Source of the DNA: WHSW01 sp963842795
Lineage (GTDB): Bacteria; Actinomycetota; Thermoleophilia; Solirubrobacterales; 70-9
Length of the DNA: 64,000 bases
Direction of reading: 5' to 3'
Assembly (NCBI GenBank): GCA_963842795.1
Contig: CAWJHV010000006.1
Location: 1-64,000 of the forward strand
The notes beneath the pieces are model-generated. The model was not told the origin of the DNA. It worked only from the letters and a program-made list of their open reading frames with translations, and made no database searches. The position numbers and the translations under genes were made by a program. Below, piece after piece: positions 34,165 through 41,669 of the stretch (the first letter of the stretch is position 1; every line of letters starts with the position of its first letter).

Positions 34165-34170
34165 TAGGCT
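34165..34170 (+). promoter_or_regulatory. TAGGCT hexamer before the AcxA-type gene
   Basis: GCTATAGGCT ends 10 bases before ATG at 34180, so TAGGCT starts 15 bases upstream. The AcxBC-type gene has nearly the same element (GCTATAGGTT, 14 bases upstream), and the catalase-like gene has CATAGGCT. No Shine-Dalgarno sequence is present. Confidence 0.45.
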
Positions 34171-34179
34171 GACGGCGGG

Positions 34180-36315
34180 ATGGCCGAGCGCGACCCGAGA
34201 GTGCTGGCGATCGATGCCGGCGGGACGATGACCGACACCTTCATCGTCGACCGGGCCGGCTCGTTCGTGGTCGGCAAGGCACAGACGACGCCCGAGGACG
34301 AGTCGGTCGGCTTCATGGAGTCGGCCCACGACGCGCTCGCCCAATGGGGCTCGACCCCCGAGGAGTCGTTCGGCGCGATCGCCTCAGGGATCTACTCGGG
34401 TACGGCGATGCTCAACCGGCTGCTCTCGCGCACCGGGCGGCGGATCGGAGCGATCGTCACCGCGGGCCAGGAGGACTACCTGCGGATCGAGCGCGGGATC
34501 CAGACCTACCTCGGCTTCTCGTACTCCGACCGCCTGCACCTGGCGACCCACTTCCACAACGAGCCGATCGTCGAGCGCAAGCTGGTCAAGGGGGTCCGCG
34601 GGCGGATCGACGTGCTCGGGGCCGAGGTGCTGCCGCTGCGCGAGGCCGACGCCCGCGAGGCGGCCGAGGAGCTGCTCGACGCCGAGGTCGAGGGGATCTG
34701 CGTCTGCCTGCTGTTCGGCTACCGCAACGCCGAGCACGAGATCCGGGTCGGCGAGATCCTCGAGGAGGCCAAGCGCGAGCGCGGTCTCGACGGCGAGGTG
34801 CCGGTGTATCTCGCCTCGGAGCTCTACCCGCTGCGCCGCGACCTGCCGCGGCTGAACTCGACCCTGGTCGAGGCCTACGCGGCCGAGCCCTCGCGCGGGA
34901 CGATGCAGAGGGTCCGCGACGAGACCAAGCGCGCGGGGGCCGGGTTCGAGCTCCGGGTGATGGCCTCGCACGGCGGGACGATCTCGATCGAGGCGCGGGA
35001 GCTGGCGACGACGCTGGTCTCGGGGCCGATCGGCGGCGTTGTCGGCGGCCAGGCGCTGGCGCAGCGGATGGGGCTGCGCAACGTGCTCTGCACCGACATC
35101 GGCGGGACCTCGTTCGACATCGCGCTGATCACCGACGAGCGCTTCGAGATCACCCCGACGCCCGACATCGCGCGCTTCATGCTCAACATGCCGCTGGTCA
35201 AGATCGACTCGATCGGCGCCGGCACCGGCTCGTTCGTGCGCGTCAACCCGAACTCCAACCGCCCCGAGCTCGGCCCCGACTCCGCCGGCTCGCGGATCGG
35301 GGTGAGCTGGCCGGAGGGCGGGCTGGAGACGGTCTCGATCACCGACCTCAATCTGGTCCTCGGCCGGGTGAACCCCGACTACTTCCTCGGCGGCGACATC
35401 ACCCTCGATGCCGAGCGCGCCCGGGCCGAGGTCCGCCGCCAGGTCGCCGAGCCGCTCGGGCTCGGGGTCTCCGAGGCCGCCGCGGGGGTGATCGAGCTCT
35501 TCGAGCAGACGCTTCGCAACGAGGCCGTCGGCCGCATCCTCGGCAAGGGCTACTCGCCCGCGGACTACGCCCTGCTCTGCTACGGCGGCGGCGGCCCGCT
35601 GCACGTCGCCGGCTACACCGAGGGCGTCGCCTACCGCGACGTCCTCGTCCCCGCCTGGGCGGCCGGCTTCTCCGCGTACGGGTGCGCCTGCGCCGACTTC
35701 GAGTACCGCTACGACCAGACCGTCGACATGCCGATCCTGCCGACCGCCGACGAGATGGAGAAGGCCGGGATCGGGTTCATGGTCACCGGCGCATGGCAGG
35801 CGCTCTCCGACCGGGTGGCTACGGAGTTCGCCAAGTCAGGGGTCGAGCGCGAGCAGATCCGCTTCCGCCACTCGGTGCGGATGCAGTACTACGGCCAGCT
35901 CAACGACATCGAGATCGACTCGCCGCGGATGGAGATGGAGGAGGGCGAGCACGTCGACGAGCTGATCGGCGCCTTCGAGGACGCCTACTCGAAGGTCTAC
36001 GCGCGCTCGGCCCGCTCGCCCGAGCTCGGCTACCTGATCACCCAGGCGATCGTCCACGGCTCCGCCGATGTCGAGAAGCCGGCGCTGCCCGAGCTCACCG
36101 AGACCAGCGGCGAGCCGCCGGTGGAGGCGACGCGCACCGTGCGCTGGCCCGGCGGCGACGCCGAGACCTCGATCATCCGGCTCGAGCGGGTCGAGGCCGG
36201 CCACGAGATCCCAGGCCCGGCGATCGTCGAGCACTCGGCGACCACCTTCGCGATCCCGCCGGGGCGGCTCGCGCGGCTCGACAACCACCAGATCTTCCAC
36301 CTCGGCCCTGGATAG
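34180..36315 (+). CDS. acxA: Acetone carboxylase beta subunit-like (HyuA superfamily)
   Basis: A 711-residue protein, the length of acetone carboxylase beta subunits. The HyuA ATP-binding motifs are LAIDAGGTMTDTFIVDRAG near the start and NVLCTDIGGTSFDIALI near residue 305. The stretches VGKAQTTPEDES and LCYGGGGPLHVAGY also fit. The beta subunit uses ATP to activate acetone or a related ketone and bicarbonate. Its usual partners, the alpha and gamma subunits, are not adjacent; a fused alpha-gamma gene lies 12.7 kb downstream on the same strand behind the same TATAGGyT element. Hydantoinase or oxoprolinase is the alternative, but the GGTMTDTF form favours the acetone carboxylase branch. Confidence 0.82.
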   Translation: MAERDPRVLAIDAGGTMTDTFIVDRAGSFVVGKAQTTPEDESVGFMESAHDALAQWGSTPEESFGAIASGIYSGTAMLNRLLSRTGRRIGAIVTAGQEDYLRIERGIQTYLGFSYSDRLHLATHFHNEPIVERKLVKGVRGRIDVLGAEVLPLREADAREAAEELLDAEVEGICVCLLFGYRNAEHEIRVGEILEEAKRERGLDGEVPVYLASELYPLRRDLPRLNSTLVEAYAAEPSRGTMQRVRDETKRAGAGFELRVMASHGGTISIEARELATTLVSGPIGGVVGGQALAQRMGLRNVLCTDIGGTSFDIALITDERFEITPTPDIARFMLNMPLVKIDSIGAGTGSFVRVNPNSNRPELGPDSAGSRIGVSWPEGGLETVSITDLNLVLGRVNPDYFLGGDITLDAERARAEVRRQVAEPLGLGVSEAAAGVIELFEQTLRNEAVGRILGKGYSPADYALLCYGGGGPLHVAGYTEGVAYRDVLVPAWAAGFSAYGCACADFEYRYDQTVDMPILPTADEMEKAGIGFMVTGAWQALSDRVATEFAKSGVEREQIRFRHSVRMQYYGQLNDIEIDSPRMEMEEGEHVDELIGAFEDAYSKVYARSARSPELGYLITQAIVHGSADVEKPALPELTETSGEPPVEATRTVRWPGGDAETSIIRLERVEAGHEIPGPAIVEHSATTFAIPPGRLARLDNHQIFHLGPG

Positions 36316-36352
36316 CGACCGTTCGGGCTCGAGCGTCGGCGTCCGGCTCGAG

Positions 36353-37720
36353 TCAGGGCCCGGCCGCCGCCTGAATGCGGCCGGCGCTGCCGTTGGCCCG
36401 CGTCCAGACCACCACCGCGTCGCCGCTCGCGTCGCTCGCGACCCCGACCGACGTCGCTCCAGGCCCCGACAGCGTCTCCACCGGCTGGAAGTGGCCTGCG
36501 GGCGACAGGGTCCGTGCCTGGGCCAGGTTGCAGCAGGCCGGCATGGTCCCGGTGGCGTCGTAGAGCCCCCAGGCGATCACCGCGTCGCCCTCGGAGTCCA
36601 GCGACAGCTGCGGTGGCGTCAGGAACTGCGGCGAGGCGACGACCGCGACCGTCCGCTCGCTCCCGAGCCCGCCGAGCGCGGAGCGCGGGCGGACCTTGAG
36701 CCACATGCGTGGCCCCCGGGACCGCCGCCACGCGAACAGACCGGCGCCGTGGGCCGCGACGGCGACCTGCGGGTTGTCGGCGTCGCCCGGGGCATCGGCC
36801 ACCGTCTGTCGGCGGGTGAACGTACCGTCCGTCAGCCGGGCTCTGGTCTCGATGCGGCCCGACCCGGCGCCGCCGGGGTCGGAGCTGCGCCAGACGAACA
36901 GGGCGTTCCCGGACGGGTCGACCGCGACCTGAGGGGTGACCGAGGTCCAGCGCGTCGACGAGAGCACCACGGTCGGCTCGAGGACGCCGGCGGCGGTGAG
37001 CGCTCGCGCCTCGGCGCGGTAGCTCGTGCCATCGAGCCGCTGCCAGGCAAAGAGAGCCTCGCCCCCCGCGCCCACGGCAACCTGGGGTCGTGTGGCGTCC
37101 TGGCCCGGCGGCGACAGCTCCAGGAGCGGCCCCAAGACCCCGGCCGCGGTCCAGGCCCGCGCCTGGACCTGATGGAAGCTGCCCATGTCGACCTCCCAGA
37201 CGGCGACGGCGTCGCCCTCGGAGTCGACGTCGACGTGGACGTTGTCGACACCGCCCAGGATCGGCGAAAGGTCGAGGATCGGGCCCAGGACCCCGGCGGC
37301 CGAGCGGGCGCGACCTTGGACCTGCGGCTGCCCGCCGCCCGCCTCCGTGTACTGCGCCCACCCGTAGACGGCGGCGCCTGAATCGTCCACGGCTACGTCG
37401 GGCTCGAAGCTCACCTGACGGAGCCCGCCACCGTAGACCGATAGCTCTTGAATCGACGACAGGGCGCCGGGCCAGGAGCGCGCCCGGGTCTGTGCTGTGC
37501 CCTGTTGCCCGGCGAGCTGCCACGCGAACACAGCGCCCGTCTCGCCGGCTGCGACCTGTGGCTGCAGTGCGCCTTGCCCCGGCGCCGACACGTTGATCGG
37601 CGCCGTCCACGCTGCATGCGCACCGGGGGCGACGACGGCGAGCAGCGCCAGCGCGCTCAGCCAGCTGATCGCGCGGAGCTGCCGCCCGCCACGCGTCCCG
37701 TGCCACCGCCTCAACGACAT
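36353..37720 (-). CDS. Secreted protein with about seven beta-propeller-like repeats
   Basis: A 455-residue protein with a signal peptide (SWLSALALLAVVAPGAHA). The mature part is built from repeats of roughly 45-60 residues of the form 'PQVAVDxxGxAVFAWxxxxG...QARAxxxAGVLGP', for example PQVAAGETGAVFAWQ, PDVAVDDSGAAVYGW, PQVAVGAGGEALFAWQ and PQVAVDPSGNALFVW. These are blades of a probable propeller or similar fold exposed outside the cell. No catalytic motif is visible. It lies 18 bases downstream of another secreted protein gene on the same strand and may be co-transcribed with it. It converges on the AcxA-like gene. Confidence 0.78.
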   Translation of the reverse strand: MSLRRWHGTRGGRQLRAISWLSALALLAVVAPGAHAAWTAPINVSAPGQGALQPQVAAGETGAVFAWQLAGQQGTAQTRARSWPGALSSIQELSVYGGGLRQVSFEPDVAVDDSGAAVYGWAQYTEAGGGQPQVQGRARSAAGVLGPILDLSPILGGVDNVHVDVDSEGDAVAVWEVDMGSFHQVQARAWTAAGVLGPLLELSPPGQDATRPQVAVGAGGEALFAWQRLDGTSYRAEARALTAAGVLEPTVVLSSTRWTSVTPQVAVDPSGNALFVWRSSDPGGAGSGRIETRARLTDGTFTRRQTVADAPGDADNPQVAVAAHGAGLFAWRRSRGPRMWLKVRPRSALGGLGSERTVAVVASPQFLTPPQLSLDSEGDAVIAWGLYDATGTMPACCNLAQARTLSPAGHFQPVETLSGPGATSVGVASDASGDAVVVWTRANGSAGRIQAAAGP

Positions 37721-37738
37721 AGCGCCCGAGCTGTCCGC

Positions 37739-39322
37739 CTACGTGCAGCCCGGCATCGTGAACGCCCCGACGGCGGTCCTCCAGTTAGATCCCGAGCTCG
37801 GGCTGTAGAACTCGTTCGTGTACCAGAACTGGCAGTCGGTCACCGGATCCACCGACATCGCGCTGTAGTCGCCCCACCGGTTGGAGGCCGTCTGCGAGCC
37901 GCTCCCGGCCTTCAGCGTCCGCTCCGGCTCCAGCGTCCCCGGCGGATCGCCGGGCTGCCGGGTCGCATAGCGGATCGAGGGGAACATCGTGCTGCTCGAG
38001 ATCGAGTAGCCGAGCGCGATGTTGCCGTCCTCGTCCATCGCGATGCTGCCCATGAACCGGTCGTGGACTCCCCCCTGATCCTGCGTACCCTGCTGGAACA
38101 GGGTCCAGCCGGCGACCCCGGTGCCGAGATTGCGCAGCTCGAACCAGCGGATCGCGGCGCCGACCTCGCCGTTGCCCCCGCCGACGGTGAAGTTGCCGAC
38201 CAGGCTCTGGCGGTCGGGGAAGCGCCGGTAGGCGAGCCGATGCATCGGCCACTCGCTGACCGCGTCGACGCGCTGGGTGGTGCCCTGCTGGCGGATGCAG
38301 TTGAAGCTGAAGAAACCGCAGACCGTATAGGTGAACGGCGCGATCGGGAACGTCTTCACGAGCGTGAACGTGCTGCTCCCCGGGGCGGCGAATCGTGGCG
38401 TCAGCCTGAAGAGCTCGATCCGGTCGACACCGCCGTGGAACGTGTTGTCCTTGAACGTGTAGAACAGCCCGCCTCCGGCCGGCGGCGCGGTCGACCCGTC
38501 GACATCGGCCGGGAGCAGGAAGTTGGTCTCCCCGGTGAACTTGACGAAGTTCGCGGTCGGGTTACCGGAGAGCATCTTCGTGCGGTTGAACGCGTAGGCC
38601 GTGTAGGTCGACTCGTTGGCGGAGACGTAGTAGCCGTTCGGCCAGACGCCGACCTTGAAGTAGTCGGGGAACGATCCGACGTTGAACGTGTAGAGATGGA
38701 AGCTGCCAAGCGGATTCCCGGTCTCCGAGATCGCGAAGCAGAGGTGATTCGGCGTCGCGAACTGGCTCAGCAGCCAGCGGTTGGCGAGCTCGTCGTAGAG
38801 GACGACCGGATCGCCGGTGTTGGACGTGCAGGGGCCGCTCGGCCAGAGGGTGCCGAGGTCGAACCGTGGCGTCAGCAGAGCGCCGGCCTTGTCGTGGATC
38901 GCGACCTTGGTCGCGTTGACCATCTGGATGTAGTGGGTGGGCCCGACGTCCCCGATCGTGTCCGGCGGACTGCAGCCGCCGCAGGCGGACGGGTTGGAGG
39001 TGCCGTTGAAGATCAGGTCCCTGGCCGGGGTGCGACCGGGAGCGGCGTCGCGGATCAGGGGGTCGAGCTGGAGAGCGCCGGAGCTTGAGGAGCCCGCGCT
39101 GCCGGTTGCGCCCGCGAGCGGGTTGGTGCGCGAGGGCGCCGGAGCCGTCGCCGGCTTCGATCCGTCCTGCAGATCGCGAACCGGCACGCTGAGCGAGTAC
39201 GCCTCGGCAGCCATTGAGATCGCCTCGGCGTTGGGGTTCTCAGCGGACGCCGAGGTGGCCCCAACAGCGGCGGCGGCGAGCAAAGCCACCAGCGCTGCTC
39301 CGATCGACAGACGGTGCTTCAT
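37739..39322 (-). CDS. Secreted protein, large beta-rich ectodomain
   Basis: A 527-residue protein with a signal peptide (IGAALVALLAAAAVGATSASA), a Ser/Pro/Ala-rich linker and an ectodomain beginning near residue 100. Conserved-looking stretches are SPPDTIGDVGPTHYIQMVN, GDPVVLYDELANRWLLSQF and WGDYSAMSVDPVTDCQFWY, typical of an uncharacterised family of secreted bacterial proteins that I believe form propellers. Six cysteines occur in pairs (ACGGC, PCTS, HLCF, and later ones), so disulfides are likely. A Shine-Dalgarno (GGGAGGG) precedes the ATG. The neighbouring repeat protein downstream is probably in the same operon. Function is unknown; adhesion or surface structure is a guess. Confidence 0.78.
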   Translation of the reverse strand: MKHRLSIGAALVALLAAAAVGATSASAENPNAEAISMAAEAYSLSVPVRDLQDGSKPATAPAPSRTNPLAGATGSAGSSSSGALQLDPLIRDAAPGRTPARDLIFNGTSNPSACGGCSPPDTIGDVGPTHYIQMVNATKVAIHDKAGALLTPRFDLGTLWPSGPCTSNTGDPVVLYDELANRWLLSQFATPNHLCFAISETGNPLGSFHLYTFNVGSFPDYFKVGVWPNGYYVSANESTYTAYAFNRTKMLSGNPTANFVKFTGETNFLLPADVDGSTAPPAGGGLFYTFKDNTFHGGVDRIELFRLTPRFAAPGSSTFTLVKTFPIAPFTYTVCGFFSFNCIRQQGTTQRVDAVSEWPMHRLAYRRFPDRQSLVGNFTVGGGNGEVGAAIRWFELRNLGTGVAGWTLFQQGTQDQGGVHDRFMGSIAMDEDGNIALGYSISSSTMFPSIRYATRQPGDPPGTLEPERTLKAGSGSQTASNRWGDYSAMSVDPVTDCQFWYTNEFYSPSSGSNWRTAVGAFTMPGCT

Positions 39323-39430
39323 CTTGACCCTCCCGGGTTCGCGCCGGACTCCCTGCGCCCGGGCTCCGACCGCCGGGCGCCCCCAATGTCCGAACCTACC
39401 ATGACCCGACCGTTGGAGAACAGTGCGATC

Positions 39431-40681
39431 TCACAGGGCGCCGGTGGCGGTGAGGACCGCGTCCACGCAGTACCCGAGGTTCGCTCCCTCGCCGGTGCCG
39501 GTCAGGGTCCTGGCCCGCGCAGGCGATAGGCCGGTCAGGCCGGAAGGCGGGGTAGGAGCGGGGACGACGTCGGCCCCGGACGGGTCGCGAAAGCGCCGCC
39601 GCGCGTCGGGATCGACCGAGACCGCGAAGCCGCCCTCGTGGACGAGCCGATGATGGTGGCGGCAGAGCAGGACGAGGTTGTCGAGGCTCGTCGCGCCGCC
39701 ACGAGCCCAGTGCACGATGTGATGGGCGTCGACGAACCGGTGGCGCTCGCAGCCGGGGAACTGACAGCGGCCGTCCCGGACGAGGAGCGCGCGGCGGATC
39801 GACGGCGGGATCGAGCGGGTTCTTCGCCCGACGCTCAGGGGCTTGCCGTCGCGCTCGACCAGCGCGACCAGCGCGCAGTCGCACGCCAGGCGGCGCGCGG
39901 TCTCCGGTGCGATCCCGGGACCGTCGGCGATCGCGCAGCTGCCGCCACGGCCGGGCATCGCCGCGCCGGGAGAGTCGGTGGCGAGGGTCGAGGAATCCAC
40001 GTGGACGAGCACCTGGTAGCGCTCGCCGGCTGCTCGATCCCAGGAACCGGTTGGTGGGCGCGCGAGCGCCGCCTCGGAGAGCGCCGCGAGCGACTCTGCG
40101 TTCGTCGGCGCTGCCGGACGCCTCGTACGCGAGTCCCAGGGGGAGAGGGGAGGCAGGGGCGGTTCCGCGGAACCGCTCGGCTCAGGGGCTGCGAGCGGTC
40201 CCGCGGAACCGTCCGGGTCCTCCGCGGCCTCTTCGGTCTCGGCCGTCGTGACCCTCCGCGCGGCCCTGACCATCCGGTCGAGCTGAGCGGCGGTCGCGTG
40301 GCGGGCGAGCTCCAACAGCTCGGCCTCGCTCTCACGGTCGGCGACTCGGGTCAGCGCCCTCACCTTCGAGTAGCTCAGCGCCCCGTCGCCAAACGCCTCG
40401 CGGATCACCGGCAGAGCGGGCAGCGCCCGGGCGACCCGCACGTGCTCTCGGGCGGCGCGGGGCGTGAGCGCGCACCGCCAGGCGACCCACTCCGCCGTCG
40501 AGCGACAGCCGGTCATCCCCCAGCCCTCGCGCCGGTCGAACTCGGCGATCAGCTCGAGCCAGCGGGCGGAACCGGCTTTGATCCGGGCCGCCAGGCTCTC
40601 GATCTCCCTCTCGATCAGCTCCAGCGGGAGGTCGGCGAGCTCGGCCGATCCAGCGTGGGAGGGAGGCTCAGAGGCGAACAT
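39431..40681 (-). CDS. HNH endonuclease, DUF222/13E12 repeat family
   Basis: A 416-residue protein. The N-terminal half is the DUF222 helical region (LELIAEFDRREGWGMTGC, WVAWRCALTPRAAREHVRVA, SKVRALTRVA) that defines the actinobacterial 13E12 family. A Ser/Pro/Gly-rich linker follows, with two near-identical SGSAGP/SGSAEP stretches. Near residue 320 the HNH nuclease reads RCQFPGCERHRFVDAHHIVHW, split here as CQFPGCERHR and VDAHHIVHWARGG, then LDNLVLLCRHHHRLVHEGG. It has no intron or intein around it. A LexA-type box covers its start codon, so DNA damage should induce it, as known for some mycobacterial 13E12 genes. The biological target is unknown. Confidence 0.88.
   Translation of the reverse strand: MFASEPPSHAGSAELADLPLELIEREIESLAARIKAGSARWLELIAEFDRREGWGMTGCRSTAEWVAWRCALTPRAAREHVRVARALPALPVIREAFGDGALSYSKVRALTRVADRESEAELLELARHATAAQLDRMVRAARRVTTAETEEAAEDPDGSAGPLAAPEPSGSAEPPLPPLSPWDSRTRRPAAPTNAESLAALSEAALARPPTGSWDRAAGERYQVLVHVDSSTLATDSPGAAMPGRGGSCAIADGPGIAPETARRLACDCALVALVERDGKPLSVGRRTRSIPPSIRRALLVRDGRCQFPGCERHRFVDAHHIVHWARGGATSLDNLVLLCRHHHRLVHEGGFAVSVDPDARRRFRDPSGADVVPAPTPPSGLTGLSPARARTLTGTGEGANLGYCVDAVLTATGAL
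40159..40176. repeat. 18-base perfect palindrome inside the HNH gene
   Basis: GCGGTTCCGCGGAACCGC is fully self-complementary. A second imperfect copy (CGGTCCCGCGGAACCG) lies at 40196-40211. Both sit in the low-complexity linker of the HNH gene and encode the Gly-Ser-Ala-Glu/Gly-Pro stretches. It may be a by-product of the repeat, or a structured element. Confidence 0.6.
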
Positions 40682-40695
40682 ACGTTCGTAGAGTA
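40675..40695 (-). promoter_or_regulatory. LexA/SOS-type box overlapping the HNH gene start
   Basis: CGAAC-ATAC-GTTCG at 40675-40688 matches the Gram-positive SOS consensus CGAACRNRYGTTCG at every position and overlaps the ATG at 40681. TACTCT (minus, 40695 to 40690) lies 14 bases upstream of the ATG as a TAnnnT hexamer, so the repressor would cover the transcription start. Confidence 0.7.
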
Positions 40696-40738
40696 AGCGG
40701 GGCTTCGGACGGAATCCAGACCCTCGAGAGGCGTCCGA

Positions 40739-40744
40739 TAGCGT
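40739..40744 (+). promoter_or_regulatory. TAGCGT hexamer before the alpha/beta hydrolase gene
   Basis: TAGCGT lies 21 bases before ATG at 40760. The predicted transcript has a leader of about nine bases with no Shine-Dalgarno sequence. This is weaker evidence than for the genes with 12-16 base spacing. Confidence 0.3.
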
Positions 40745-40759
40745 TCACCGGCGAACGGT

Positions 40760-41662
40760 ATGGCGGTGGCCGAGTCAGCGGAGCAGTTCGCCCGCGTGGG
40801 GGAGGTGGAGCTCGCCTACGAGACCGTCGGCGACCCCGCCGATCCCGCCGTGCTGCTGATCATGGGCCTCGGCGCCCAGCTGATCTACTGGCCGGAGCGC
40901 CTCTGCGAGCTGCTCGCGGCCGCGGGCCATCGCGTGATCCGCTTCGACAACCGCGACTGCGGCCGATCGACCAAGCTCGACGGGCTCGGGGTCCCGGACA
41001 TCGGGGCTGCACTGCGCGGCGCGGGCGTCGAGCCGCCGTACCGGCTCGAGGACATGGCCGCGGACTCGGTCGGCCTCCTCGACGAGCTCGGGATCGGGCG
41101 CGCCCACGTCGTCGGCGCCTCGCTCGGCGGGATGATCGCCCAGCGTGTCGCGATCGACCACCCCGAGCGCGTGCTCTCGCTCGCCTCGATCATGTCGACG
41201 ACCGGCGACCGAGCGGTCGGCAGGGCGAGCCCGGAGGCCTCCGCGGTGCTGATGACCCGCCCGGCGACCGAGCGGGCCGAGTACGTCACCGGGTTCCTGG
41301 CCGCCCGCCGGGTGATCGGCTCGCACGGGGCGCTCTTCGACGAGGAGCCGATCCGCGAGCTCGCCGAGCGGGCCTACGACCGCGGCTTCTTCCCCGAGGG
41401 CACGGCGCGCCAGCTCGCTGCGATCCTCGCCTCGCCGGATCGCACGCCCGAGCTCGCCGGCGTCACGGCGCCGACCGTGGTCATCCACGGCGCCGACGAC
41501 CCGCTGATCGGCGTCTCCGGCGGCCGGGCGACGGCGGCGGCGATCCCGGGCTCCGAGCTCCTGGTCATCGAGGGCATGGGCCACGACCTGCCGCGGGCGC
41601 TGCTCGAGCAGGTCGCCGAGGCGCTCGAGCGCAACTTCGCGCGGGCCGCGGCCGTTCGCTGA
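40760..41662 (+). CDS. Alpha/beta hydrolase, RdmC-like
   Basis: A 300-residue protein. Core motifs: LLIMGLGAQLIYWPERLCE, VIRFDNRDCGRST, nucleophile elbow VVGASLGGMIAQ, acid region VVIHGADDPLIG and histidine in EGMGHDLP. The MGLG...W and RFDNRD signatures are those of aclacinomycin methylesterase RdmC and relatives, which hydrolyse ester bonds. A close paralogue lies at 51.8-52.8 kb (LIMGLAAQMIFWPEELCELL, RFDNRDIGHST), so duplication has occurred. It stands between the HNH gene (divergent) and the fibre-like gene (convergent, eight bases between stops). The native substrate is unknown. Confidence 0.85.
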   Translation: MAVAESAEQFARVGEVELAYETVGDPADPAVLLIMGLGAQLIYWPERLCELLAAAGHRVIRFDNRDCGRSTKLDGLGVPDIGAALRGAGVEPPYRLEDMAADSVGLLDELGIGRAHVVGASLGGMIAQRVAIDHPERVLSLASIMSTTGDRAVGRASPEASAVLMTRPATERAEYVTGFLAARRVIGSHGALFDEEPIRELAERAYDRGFFPEGTARQLAAILASPDRTPELAGVTAPTVVIHGADDPLIGVSGGRATAAAIPGSELLVIEGMGHDLPRALLEQVAEALERNFARAAAVR

Positions 41663-41669
41663 GACCGGC

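Noticed and set aside
39431..40681. HNH gene as a homing endonuclease in an intron, intein or mobile element
   Set aside because: It is a free-standing full-length DUF222/HNH gene without terminal repeats, host-gene interruption or integrase nearby.
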